In this document: piece by piece, positions 26,479-34,957 of the stretch
Layout of the letters: the number at the start of each line of letters is the position of its first letter
Position numbering within the stretch: the first letter of the stretch is position 1
Source of the DNA: Microbacterium sp. Se63.02b
GTDB taxonomy: Bacteria; Actinomycetota; Actinomycetes; Actinomycetales; Microbacteriaceae
Length of the DNA: 64,000 nucleotides
Reading direction: 5' to 3'
NCBI RefSeq assembly: GCF_014171575.1
Contig: NZ_CP050453.1
Coordinates: 3,968,001-4,032,000 of the forward strand
The notes under the pieces: model-generated
Database searches by the model: none
Told to the model about the DNA's origin: nothing
Seen by the model: the letters and a program-made list of their open reading frames with translations, nothing else
Translations under genes and position numbers: made by a program

Positions 26479-26501
26479 CGTCGTTCACACGGAACCTACA
26501 C

Positions 26502-27875
26502 TCAGTTGAAATCGCCACCCGGGGCCATGTCGGCGAAGCGGGAGTAGTGGCCCTGGAATGCGACGGTGATCGTGGCGGTGGGGCCGTTGCGGTGCTTGGC
26601 GACGATCAGGTCGGCCTCGCCGGGACGCACGTCCTTGTCGTAGACCGAGTCACGGTGCAGGAGGATGACCATGTCGGCGTCCTGCTCGATCGAGCCGGAC
26701 TCTCGCAGGTCGCTGATCGCGGGCTTCTTGTCCTGGCGCTGCTCGGGACCACGGTTCAGTTGCGACAGGGCGATGACCGGCACCTGGAGTTCTTTGGCGA
26801 TGAGCTTGAGGCTTCGCGAGAACTCCGAGACCTCCTGCTGTCGCGACTCGACGCGCTTGCCCGAGGTCATCAGCTGCAGGTAGTCGATGATGACCATGCG
26901 CAGGCCTTCACGCTGCTTGAGGCGACGGCACTTCGCGCGGATCTCGACGAGCGTCATGTTCGGGCTGTCGTCGATGTAGAGCGGGGCATCGTTGATGCGG
27001 CCCCGGGTCGCGGCGACGGTCGTCCAGTCGCGAGGGTCGAGGTTGCCCTTTCGCATGTTCTGCAGCGGGATCTGGCCCTCGGCGCTGAGCAGTCGCATCG
27101 CGATCTCGCTCTTGCCCATCTCGAGCGAGAAGAACACGGAGGGGAGGTCGTGCCCGATGGATGCCGCGCGCGCGAAGTCGAGAGCGAGGGTCGACTTTCC
27201 CATTGCCGGGCGGGCGGCGACGACGATCATCTGGCCGCCGTGCAACCCGTTGGTGAGTTCGTCGAGCTCGCGGAAGCCCGTTGGCACACCGGTCATCGAT
27301 CCGTCACGGCCGCTGGCCGCCTCGATCTCTTCGAGCGCCGCGTCGACCGCGACCTGCAGCGGCACGTAGTCTTCCGCCGTCTCCGAGCCCGTGACCGAGT
27401 AGATCTCGGCCTGGGCGTTGTTGACGATGTCGGTCGCGTCTCCCTCACCCGCGTAGCCGAGCTGGACGATACGCGTGCCGGCGTCGACGAGGCGTCGCAG
27501 GATCGCCCGCTCCGACACGATGCCCGCGTAGTAGCCGGCGTTGGCCGCCGTCGGGACGATCGAGGTGAGTGTGTGCAGGTAGTCGGCGCCGCCCGCCCGC
27601 CCGAGTTCGCCGGTCTTGATGAGCTCGTCGGTGACGGCGACGACGTCGGTCGGCTCACCGTGCGAGTACAGGGAGAGGATCGCCTCGAAGATGAGCTCGT
27701 GCTTCGGGACGTAGAAGTCGGCGCCCTTGAGCGTCTCGATCACATCGGCGACCGCATCCTTCGACAGGAGCATTCCGCCGAGCGCGCTCTGCTCCGCGAG
27801 AAGGTCGTGCGGAGGCGTGCGCTCGGGCGGACGCTGCCCTCCCAGGCGCTCCTGTGAGATGTCGGCGATCGACAC
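26502..27875 (-). CDS. dnaB: Replicative DNA helicase DnaB
   Basis: 457 residues from GTG 27875, preceded by GAAGGGA. The N-terminal primase-interacting domain starts PPHDLLAEQSALGGMLLS. The RecA-like motor domain has Walker A ARPAMGKST, Walker B VIIDYLQLM and ALSQLNRG, and ends RDSVYDKDVRPGEADLIVAKHR. It is the hexameric helicase that unwinds DNA at the fork. No intein is present. In many relatives it directly follows rplI; here about 5 kb of surface-protein and other genes separate them. Confidence 0.95.
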   Translation of the reverse strand: MSIADISQERLGGQRPPERTPPHDLLAEQSALGGMLLSKDAVADVIETLKGADFYVPKHELIFEAILSLYSHGEPTDVVAVTDELIKTGELGRAGGADYLHTLTSIVPTAANAGYYAGIVSERAILRRLVDAGTRIVQLGYAGEGDATDIVNNAQAEIYSVTGSETAEDYVPLQVAVDAALEEIEAASGRDGSMTGVPTGFRELDELTNGLHGGQMIVVAARPAMGKSTLALDFARAASIGHDLPSVFFSLEMGKSEIAMRLLSAEGQIPLQNMRKGNLDPRDWTTVAATRGRINDAPLYIDDSPNMTLVEIRAKCRRLKQREGLRMVIIDYLQLMTSGKRVESRQQEVSEFSRSLKLIAKELQVPVIALSQLNRGPEQRQDKKPAISDLRESGSIEQDADMVILLHRDSVYDKDVRPGEADLIVAKHRNGPTATITVAFQGHYSRFADMAPGGDFN

Positions 27876-28044
27876 AATCTTCCCTTCGATGCGACGTTTC
27901 CGATGCGTTGTCCTGATGAGACGCGTCGGCGGCGGGGCCGCATGGTGCTCGGCCGTCGCGCCACCCTGAACAGCGAAACAGGTGCCTCCGACATTCGGTC
28001 GCTCGCCCACGCTACGAGCGAGTCTTTCCCCATGCAACACGGCC

Positions 28045-28187
28045 TGTGGATAACCATGTGGAAAGCGTGCGGACAAAGTCGGAGTGTCTGTGCACAACGG
28101 GTGTGGATAACCCCGTGGAGGGCACCGACTTCAAGATTTTTTATGCCCCGCGACCAGGTTTTTCCTCTTTCCCCAACCTGTGGATGA
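28045..28187. promoter_or_regulatory. Cluster of DnaA-box-like 9-mers upstream of dnaB
   Basis: TGTGGATAA occurs at 28045-28053 and 28102-28110. These are exact complements of the DnaA box TTATCCACA. TGTGCACAA (28089-28097) and TGTGGATGA (28179-28187) differ by one or two bases. The gap 27876-28404 holds this cluster plus short A/T-rich stretches (a T-run near 28137 and TTTAAA near 28195). No gene is recognisable in the gap. Confidence 0.55.
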
Positions 28188-28404
28188 GAATCAGTTTAAA
28201 TCGCGCGTTGAAGGTTGCCCGTCTCGAACGGGGATGTGTAGAACCTGGGGAAAGTCAAGCCGAGATTTCTCCGGGCGCGTCACATCCCGACATCCCCGGA
28301 AACTCGCCTCCCACCCCCTAGACAGGACGGCTTCTCGCGAGTATCGTCACCCGCAATCGACGCACCTGTGTCGACGTACGTTGCCTTCGGAGGGGGAGGT
28401 CGAC

Positions 28405-29420
28405 GTGGACGTTCGGGCCACCCGACGCGGCGTTCCTGCCGCCGTCCTCTGGGGTGGGATCGGCGTGCTCGCCTGGGCGACCTTGACCGTCCTTCTCGGC
28501 GGCGGATCCGCGCACGCGGACGACCAGGACGACGGTCCGCTCGACGGACTCACCTCGCTCGTGAGCGAGACGGTGTCGGCCGTTACGGCCCCCGTCACCC
28601 CGGTCGTCACTCAGGTGGTCGCACCCGTCGTCACGCAAGTCGTCGCCCCCGTGCAGCGCACCGTTCCCCGGTGGTCGCCGCGGTGACGCAGCCCGTCGCC
28701 GCGGCACCGGTGGTCGGGCCCGTCGTGGCCCCCGTCGTACACACCGTCTCGGAGACGACGGCAGCGGTCGTCGCCCCCGTGACCGAAGCCATCACGAAGG
28801 CCCCGGTCGCACAGATCGCCGACCCGATCCTCGACACCGTCGCCGGGGTCCCCCTGGTGGGCGACCTGGTCTCCGACCTCGGGATCACCTCTGCCGTCGG
28901 CGACCTCGTCGGCGTGATCGACGACACGACCGCGCTCCTCGGTGACGTGACGACCGAGACGGTCCCGCCGGTGCTCGAAGCACTGGTTCCGACGGCTCCC
29001 GGCGACGGCGATCACGGCGGAGCGACGGTGCCCGCCGCACCTCTGCCGGATGCCGCGACCATCGCACCCGCGACGACCACGAGCGCCGGAGCGACAGGGG
29101 CGATCGATGCCTCTCCCGGCGCACCGGGCCCACGAGAAGCCGCACCGCCGCCCGCCACCGCGATCCTCGGCGACGATGCCGCGGCTCGAGCCGCCGACGA
29201 CACCATCCGTGTGCCTTCCGGACCCTCGAGCGGAAACCCGCCAGGAGTCCCTGCTCCCGCATCTTCCTCCGCCGGTTCCGGCGGAGGAACCGGTGCTGCC
29301 CACGCGCGCCTCAGCGACGTGGACGCTTCTCCGCTCCGTGCTGGTGAGCGGACCACCGGCGCGGCCGACGACGTGCTTCCTTCGTCGCCGGTCGCCGACA
29401 CCGACGTCTCTCCCGACTGA
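28405..29420 (+). CDS. Secreted Val/Pro-rich repetitive surface protein (frameshifted)
   Basis: About 338 residues. GTG 28405 follows GGAGGGGGAGG. The signal peptide helix is AAVLWGGIGVLAWATLTVLLGG, with cleavage near SAHA. Short Val/Pro repeats follow (PVTPVVTQVVAPVVTQVVAPV), then a region DPILDTVAGVPLVGDLVSDLG and a Pro/Ala/Ser-rich, disordered C-terminus. The frame breaks at about 28660-28670. No known domain is recognised. It precedes the chaplin-repeat gene by about 100 bp on the same strand and may be a companion surface protein. Confidence 0.6.
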
Positions 29421-29522
29421 CGGATCGTCACGTCGTTCCCCGTGGGAACGACAGATGCTGTGCTGCGCGCGCACTCTCATCGCGCGCACCCATCAGACGC
29501 TCATCAAGTCAGGAGAAAGATC

Positions 29523-31057
29523 ATGCGCACGTACCTCAAGCGAGCCCTGTGGGGCACGCTCATCGCCGGGGCATCACGCTCCTCGGCGCGACGGCCGCGA
29601 ACGCGGCCGAGACCACCGGAGACGACGGACTGCTCTCCGGCACGCAAGCGGAGACAGCGATCACTGCACCGATCTCGGTCGTGGGCAACGCGATCTCGGT
29701 GCTCGGCGACGCGGTGACCCCCGCACCGGCCCCGGCTCCCGCCCCCCCGCGCCTGCACCTGCACCTGCACCTGCACCGGCTCCCGCCCCGGCTCCCGCGA
29801 CCAGCGGGGAGTCGGGCACGGGATCCGGCACCCAGGCCGTGGTCACCGTGAACCTCCCGTCACTGTGACGAACAACGCCGTGAGCGTCACCGACACGTCC
29901 TCGACCAGCGCCCCGGCCGCGACTCCCCAGAGCCCGGCTCCCCAGACTGCGGCACCGGCCGGGGCGCCTCTCGTGACCACGAACGGTGCCGACGGGTGCT
30001 CTCGGGAACGCAGGCGCTCCTCGCGGTCAACGCCCCGATCACCGTCACGGGCAACGCCGTGTCGCTGCTCGGCGACACCGACAGCACCGCACCCACCGCT
30101 CAGGGCGCCGCAGCACCGGCATCCTCTGGTTCCGGCGGTGCCACGACGTCGGGAGACGACGGCATCGCCAGCGGCACCCAGGCGGTCGCGCCCATCACGG
30201 CACCGGTGACGGTGTCGGGCAACGCGATCTCGCTGCTCGGCGACGCGAGCTCTGCCACGTCCGGCGGCTCTGCTGCGTCCGGACCGTCCGCTCCCCGTCA
30301 GGGCCGAGCACGAGCGGTGACGACAGCACCCTCGGCGGCACCCAGGTCACCGCACCCGTCACCGCCCCCATCGGCGTGACAGGCAACGCGATCTCCGTGC
30401 TCGACGACGCCACCGTCACCCACACCCCCGGAAGCGGCACCACCGCCCCCGCCGGCCCCACCACCGGAGGGAACACCACGAGCGGTGACGACAGCACCCT
30501 CGGCGGCACCCAGGTCACCGCACCCGTCACCGCCCCCATCGGCGTGACAGGCAACGCGATCTCCGTGCTCGACGACGCCACCGTCACCCGCACCCCGGAA
30601 GCGGCACCACCACCCCCGCCGGCCCCACCACCGGAGGGAACACCACGAGCGGTGACGACAGCACCCTCGGCGGCACCCAGGTGGGCCTTCCGATCTCCCT
30701 TCCGATCACGGTCGGCGGTAACGCCATCTCCGTGGTCGGCGAGGCGACCGTGACCGACCCGGGAACGGACCCCGGAACCGACCCGGGAACGGATCCCGGA
30801 ACCGACCCGGGGACGGACCCTGGAACCGACCCGGGCACCGACCCCGGAACGGACCCTGGATCCGGCCCCGGTACCGACCCAGGAACGACTCCCGCCACCT
30901 CGACCGGGTCGGTCAGCGCTTCGGGCGCAGCCGCCGCCGGGCCGGCGACGGGGCTCGCGATGACCGGCGGTGCGTCGTCGGGAGGCCTCGTGGCCTTCGC
31001 CGCTCTGCTGCTCCTCCTCGGGGTGCAACGCTGCTGCGTCGTCGATTGACGGCGTAG
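29523..31057 (+). CDS. Chaplin-repeat cell-wall protein with LAMTG sortase signal (multiple frameshifts)
   Basis: The reassembled product has about 510 residues. The signal peptide starts MRTYLKRALWGTLIAG and ends ATAANAAE. About seven chaplin-like repeats follow, with the pattern GDDG-LxSGTQ-x-API-PVTVxGNAISxLGDA, starting near 29620, 29826, 29985, 30155, 30318, 30486 and 30653. Pro/Ala linkers and a (GTDP)n stalk separate them. The C-terminus has LAMTGG, a hydrophobic helix and, after frame correction, ATLLRRRR, which is a class E sortase sorting signal. Chaplins form amyloid-like hydrophobic surface layers in streptomycetes. At least six frame changes occur. The ATG has AGGAGAAAG upstream. 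Confidence 0.7.
30312..30690 (+). repeat. 168-bp tandem DNA repeats in the chaplin-repeat gene
   Basis: Copies beginning GAGCGGTGACGACAGC start at 30312, 30480 and 30647. The first two units are nearly identical over their whole length. The period is 168 bp and then 167 bp. The missing base lies in a C run (CCCCC before GGAAGC in the first copy, CCCC in the second), which breaks the reading frame. Confidence 0.8.
30757..30895 (+). repeat. Short tandem repeat encoding (GTDP)n
   Basis: A 12-bp degenerate unit repeated about ten times encodes GTDP with occasional GSGP variants. It is the stalk just before the sorting signal of the surface protein. The third bases alternate, so the DNA repeat is imperfect. 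Confidence 0.8.
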
Positions 31058-31188
31058 CGCCGACCCCGGCGGTGCGGTCGTCCTCGGGGAGGAGACCTCG
31101 TACCGCCGGTGCGCCGCTGCGTCCAACCCCACGTCGACGGAGGCGGAGCCCCAGCTCACCCCGTCACACGACGCCGGCGCTGAAGCAC

Positions 31189-31219
31189 GGATGCCCCGTG
31201 GCCCCACCACGGGGCATCC
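31189..31219. terminator. Bidirectional terminator hairpin
   Basis: A perfect 13-bp stem GGATGCCCCGTGG/CCACGGGGCATCC with a 5-nt loop (CCCCA), in the gap between the convergent chaplin-repeat and ImmA-like genes. Confidence 0.8.
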
Positions 31220-31275
31220 GTCGCGCCCCGGAGCGCGGCGGAGCGATCAGTCGCCGAGGCTCGATGGACGACGGC

Positions 31276-31717
31276 TCAACAGGGGACGGAGTGCGCGGCA
31301 GCGAGGCTCGGTGTGCGGACGAACGCGCACAACCGACGCGAGACCGCGTCGGCCTCGTCCTCTGCTGACGCAGGACCTCGAGGGCGACCGTGCCCGACGC
31401 GACGGACTCCCCGGGTCGTCGAAGGACATGGGAAGCGCGGCGCACTGCGAGTGTCCGCACAGCAGGTGTGCGAGCTCATGGGCGACGACGTGCAGCCGAT
31501 ACCACCGTGGATCGGACCCCCGAAGCGCGATCCTCGCCCGGTCGCCGTCGACGAGCACGAACCGGGGGACGGTCTTCCACTCGTCGTCGTCCAGCACGTC
31601 GACCTCGATGTCGACACCGAGCAGCACGGACACCCGCGCCGTGATGCTCTGCACACTCGCGCCGCGTTCGACCTCCAGCTCTTCGAAGAGCTGGGTCACT
31701 CCGTATCGACCGTTCAT
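31276..31717 (-). CDS. ImmA/IrrE-like zinc metallopeptidase (frameshifted)
   Basis: About 146 residues from ATG 31717, preceded by GGAGGGA. The first part holds LFEELEVERGASVQ and PRFVLVDGDRARIALR. The zinc motif is HVVAHELAHLLCGH, with HExxH-type spacing. The break at about 31375-31385 switches to a frame giving EDEADAVSRRLCAFVRTPS and the stop at 31276-31278. Late acidic residues of this kind provide the third zinc ligand in ImmA/IrrE peptidases. Members cleave repressors, often next to an XRE regulator; none is seen here. Confidence 0.75.
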
Positions 31718-31902
31718 GATTCCCTCCGCCCGCGCGCCCGCGCCGTGATCGGCCGAGCGCTGCTCCCACTGAAGAGACGAGAGGACATGCCCCGTCATTA
31801 CGTCGATCTGCCCATGACTTTCGGCCAGACTTCGCGCCGAACGTCGCTATCCCTTCGTTCAGACCGAGAGCCGCCGGGTGAGGCGTTCGCACCATCGATC
31901 CG

Positions 31903-31920
31903 CACGTAACATGTTATGTG
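31903..31920. promoter_or_regulatory. Near-perfect palindrome CACGTAACATGTTATGTG
   Basis: An 18-bp inverted repeat with one mismatched pair, lying between the divergent ImmA-like gene and the hypothetical gene at 31956. It is a possible operator for either. Confidence 0.4.
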
Positions 31921-31955
31921 CGACTGCGGCTGCAGTCTGGAGAAGGGGGTCCACC

Positions 31956-32695
31956 GTGGTCTGGGGAAAGCGGGGGAAGGCCCACCGGCGTCATCCCCTC
32001 GAAGCGAGCGGCGCCTTGCGCGGACCGATACCCGAACTGCATGAACTCGCGACCCATGCGCGCGCCCTCGGAGCCGCGGCCGAACGGTTCGCCGGAGCCG
32101 CGAGCGCCTACGCCTCGGGCAGCGTCCCGATAGCCCTGCCGCCCCTGCTCGCGATGCTGAGCGAACCTGCCGAGCTGCTCGACGAGGTGAGCGACCTCGA
32201 CTCCGCGATCTCGGTGCTCGAGCGTCAGGCGCCGGTCGCCGCCGTCGACGAGCGCGGCCGTCAGTGGACGAGCGCCCTCGCCCCCGCTCGATCCTCTGGT
32301 GCGCGGAGCAGTCCAGGCTCGGCGACGTCGACTACCTCCAGCGGCTGGAGCGGAGCAGGGATCGGCAGCACCGGCTCACACGACCGCAGGCTGCGGAAGC
32401 TCCGTGCAGTCGCGGTCACGGCTGCGGGGATCGCCGCGTGTACTGGCCCGGTCGAGCACCCCATCTCTCACCGGCGTGTCCGCACCACCTCACCGAGGCC
32501 GAGCAGCGAGAGCTTCTCGACCTGTACGCGATGACCGTTGCCACGCACGCGTGCACGGGATGCGGCGCGCTTCCGGGCGAGGAATGCTCACTCGACGGAC
32601 GCGGCGTGAAGAAGGTCGGCGGACGATGGCCGGCGAGCAGAGCGTTCCGGAATCGCGCGGTCCATGTGGTGCGGTTCGAGGAGCCGCAGCGGTGA
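31956..32695 (+). CDS. Hypothetical protein with C-terminal zinc-finger-like segment (frameshifted, possibly two genes)
   Basis: GTG 31956 follows AGAAGGGGG. The first frame gives a helical protein (IPELHELATHARALGAAAERF, LLAMLSEPAELLDEVSDLDSA) to about residue 105. The frame then changes at about 32280-32320. The second frame holds LGDVDYLQRLERSRDRQHRL. It ends with a Cys-rich part (CPHHLTEAEQRELL, CTGCGALPGEECSLDGRG) and GRWPASRAFRNRAVHVVRF. The CxxC...C pattern resembles small zinc-binding proteins common in actinobacteria and their phages. One frameshifted gene is likely, but two short genes are possible. No function is assigned. Confidence 0.45.
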
Positions 32696-32726
32696 GACAC
32701 CGGGTCACGTGGGGCCCGGAATGCGA

Positions 32727-32760
32727 GAACGCCCCCTGTCCCGAAGGACAGGGGGCGTTC
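32727..32760. terminator. Terminator of the rpsF-ssb-rpsR-rplI operon
   Basis: A perfect 15-bp stem GAACGCCCCCTGTCC/GGACAGGGGGCGTTC with a 4-nt CGAA/TTCG loop, 9 bp after the rplI stop. It serves both the minus-strand operon and the convergent gene. Confidence 0.9.
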
Positions 32761-32769
32761 GGACGTGCC

Positions 32770-33222
32770 TTACTTGGCGGCGACGACCTGCAGCGTGATG
32801 ACTGCGGTGACGTCGTCGTGCAGACGCACGGTCGCCTCGTGGTCACCGGTCACCTTGATGGGCGACGGGATGTGCACCTTGCGCTTGTCGATCGAACCCA
32901 GGCCGGCGGCTGCGACAGCATCCGCGACGTGGTCGGTCTTGACGGAGCCGAAGAGACGACCCTCCTTGCCGGCCTTGACCGTGAGGCGCACCTTCGTGCC
33001 CTCGAGAGCGTCCTTCAGTGCGACAGCGTCGTCACGATCGTGGATCGCGCGTGCCTGACGCGCGGCCTGGATCGATGCGACCTGCTTTTCGCCACCGCGG
33101 GTCCACGCCGTAGCGAAGCCCTGGGGGATGAGGTAGTTGCGGGCGTACCCGTTCTTGACCTCGACCACGTCACCGGCGCTACCGAGCCCGGCGACCTCGT
33201 TCGTAAGAATCAGCTTTGCCAT
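32770..33222 (-). CDS. rplI: 50S ribosomal protein L9
   Basis: 150 residues, complete. The N-terminal domain is [20 protein letters not shown], with [16 protein letters not shown], followed by a long connecting helix and the C-terminal [15 protein letters not shown] and [12 protein letters not shown]9 binds 23S rRNA near the L1 stalk. It is the last gene of the rpsF-ssb-rpsR-rplI operon, 11 bp after rpsR, and is followed by a strong terminator. Confidence 0.98.
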   Translation of the reverse strand: MAKLILTNEVAGLGSAGDVVEVKNGYARNYLIPQGFATAWTRGGEKQVASIQAARQARAIHDRDDAVALKDALEGTKVRLTVKAGKEGRLFGSVKTDHVADAVAAAGLGSIDKRKVHIPSPIKVTGDHEATVRLHDDVTAVITLQVVAAK

Positions 33223-33233
33223 CTCGATACCCC

Positions 33234-33488
33234 TTACCGGCCGGCGCCAGCGTAGGGCAGGAGCGCCATCTCGCGTGCGTTCTTGATCGCCGTGGCGATC
33301 AGACGCTGCTCCTGCACCGAGACACCGGTGATACGACGGGCGCGGATCTTGCCGCGCTCCGAGACGAACTTGCGAAGGGTGGCGACATCCTTGTAATCGA
33401 TGACACCGACCCGGATGGACTTCGCGGGAGCGGCGTTCTTCGCGCCCTTCCGCGGCTTGCGGCGGTCGCCGCTCGACTTTCCAGCCAT
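33234..33488 (-). CDS. rpsR: 30S ribosomal protein S18
   Basis: 84 residues. It contains [20 protein letters not shown] and [30 protein letters not shown], the conserved S18 core. No cysteines are present, so this is the zinc-independent (C-minus) form. It binds with S6 on the platform of the small subunit, and its gene lies in the same operon as rpsF. Confidence 0.98.
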   Translation of the reverse strand: MAGKSSGDRRKPRKGAKNAAPAKSIRVGVIDYKDVATLRKFVSERGKIRARRITGVSVQEQRLIATAIKNAREMALLPYAGAGR

Positions 33489-33544
33489 TGTTTTTCCTTA
33501 GTGATGAGCGGATGCCGACCGTGAGGGTCGGATCCAGAAGTTGT

Positions 33545-34048
33545 TCAGAACGGGGTGTCGTCGCCGAAGCTGCCCGGAGTGCTCCAGGCATCGGCGCTGG
33601 TCGAAGAACCGGGCGTGGACCACGGCTCTTCCGACACCTGCTGCTGCGCGGGACGAGACTGTCCTCCGCCGCCACCGCCGTTCGAGGCAGCGCGGGTGAC
33701 CTGCGCGGTCGCGTAGCGCAGCGAGGGGCCGATCTCGTCGACCTCCAGCTCGATCGCGGTGCGCTGGTTGCCCTCGCGGTCCTGGTAGGAGCGCTGACGC
33801 AGACGGCCCTGCGCGATGACGCGCATGCCCTTCGTCAGCGAACCCGCCACGTGCTCGGCGAACTCGCGCCACACGGATGCACGGAGGAACAGCGCTTCGC
33901 CGTCCTTCCACTCATTCGCGGCGCGGTCGAAGTTCCGAGGCGTCGATGCGATGGTGAAGTTCGCCACCGGCAGCCCGTTCTGCGTGTACCGCAGTTCGGG
34001 GTCGGCCGTGAGGTTTCCCACCACGGTGATGACGGTTTCGCCTGCCAT
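33545..34048 (-). CDS. ssb: Single-stranded DNA-binding protein
   Basis: 167 residues from ATG 34048. The OB-fold is [20 protein letters not shown], with [27 protein letters not shown] and [16 protein letters not shown] Gly-rich and Gln/Ser-rich tail leads to the acidic tip GDDTPF, which recruits replication and repair proteins. It sits between rpsF (5 bp upstream) and rpsR, the usual bacterial order. Confidence 0.98.
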   Translation of the reverse strand: MAGETVITVVGNLTADPELRYTQNGLPVANFTIASTPRNFDRAANEWKDGEALFLRASVWREFAEHVAGSLTKGMRVIAQGRLRQRSYQDREGNQRTAIELEVDEIGPSLRYATAQVTRAASNGGGGGGQSRPAQQQVSEEPWSTPGSSTSADAWSTPGSFGDDTPF

Positions 34049-34053
34049 GGGAC

Positions 34054-34422
34054 TTAGGCCTTCGCAGCCTTGGCCGCCTTGCGGGCAGCCTTCTCTTCGG
34101 AGCGCTTGGCCTCGGAGGCGATCATCGCCTGTGCCTCTTCGGCGCGGAGGACCTTGGTGCGCATGATCTGCTCGTTCAGCTTCAGCTGACGGTCGAGCTC
34201 CTGCGTGGCCTCGCTGGTCGCCGTGAAGTTGACGACGGCGTAGATGCCCTCGTTCTTCTTCTGGATCTCGTAAGCCAGACGGCGCTTGCCCCAGATGTCG
34301 ACGTTCTCGATAGAGCCACCATCGTTGGTGATGACCTTGAGGAACTTGTCGAGCGTAGGTGCGACCTGGCGCTCGTCGATCTCGGGGGTCAGAATGACCA
34401 TGAGTTCGTACTGGTGCGTCAC
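34054..34422 (-). CDS. rpsF: 30S ribosomal protein S6
   Basis: 122 residues, starting with GTG 34422 preceded by AAGGAGGTGGG, a near-ideal ribosome binding site. The conserved core is [18 protein letters not shown] and [20 protein letters not shown], with a Lys/Ala-rich tail ([14 protein letters not shown]). It is the first gene of the ribosomal/ssb operon. The operon promoter should lie in the 34423-34605 gap, where no clear box could be chosen. Confidence 0.98.
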   Translation of the reverse strand: MTHQYELMVILTPEIDERQVAPTLDKFLKVITNDGGSIENVDIWGKRRLAYEIQKKNEGIYAVVNFTATSEATQELDRQLKLNEQIMRTKVLRAEEAQAMIASEAKRSEEKAARKAAKAAKA

Positions 34423-34605
34423 TTACCCACCTCCTTCGGACTAGAACGGCTCTCGGGGCTTTCCCGGGAGCAGGAGGGTGTGTGCACGTGCCCACCCCAG
34501 GAATCCCGAATGGACGCCGGAAGGCAGACAACCTCGACAGTCTAGCGGAGATTCGCCCGCACCGCCTGCCTGCGCTCCATGCCGACTCGGGTCTCCCCTC
34601 ATCCG

Positions 34606-34947
34606 CTATCCCAGGACGAGCGCTCCGTTGAGAATCACGATCGTGACCGCCAATGCTCCCAGCGTGATGACGACCCCCGCGAGAGGGATCCATCCCGAAG
34701 CACGGATGCGCGACCTCAGCAGCAGGTAGGCGGCAGCACAGATCAGAAGGACGGCGAGATCGACGGCCCAGAACCCTCGGGTCGCACGATCCACAGCAGG
34801 ATAATTGCAGCGATTCACGCAACCGGCGACGGTGAAGGTCATGCTGTAGACAAACAGCGCTCCCACCACAGCAAGGAGGACCTGCGCGGCCATGAGCCCG
34901 TCACCAATCGAGATCCTCGCCTTGGCATCGTCGGGGGGTCTCTTCAC
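34606..34947 (-). CDS. Small membrane protein of unknown function
   Basis: 113 residues from GTG 34947, preceded by GGGAGG. About three transmembrane helices are visible ([55 protein letters not shown]), with CVNRCNY in the first loop. No family is recognised. It lies 10 bp downstream of the cutinase-like gene and is probably co-transcribed with it. Confidence 0.6.
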   Translation of the reverse strand: MKRPPDDAKARISIGDGLMAAQVLLAVVGALFVYSMTFTVAGCVNRCNYPAVDRATRGFWAVDLAVLLICAAAYLLLRSRIRASGWIPLAGVVITLGALAVTIVILNGALVLG

Positions 34948-34957
34948 GCTAGCCTCC

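Noticed and set aside
28045-28187. DnaA boxes considered as the chromosomal origin
   Set aside because: dnaA, dnaN, rpmH and recF are absent and only two exact boxes occur; a regulatory or accessory DnaA site is more likely.
30757-30895. Short regular repeats considered as a CRISPR array
   Set aside because: The 12-bp unit encodes GTDP continuously with no spacers, and no cas genes are present; it is a protein stalk repeat.
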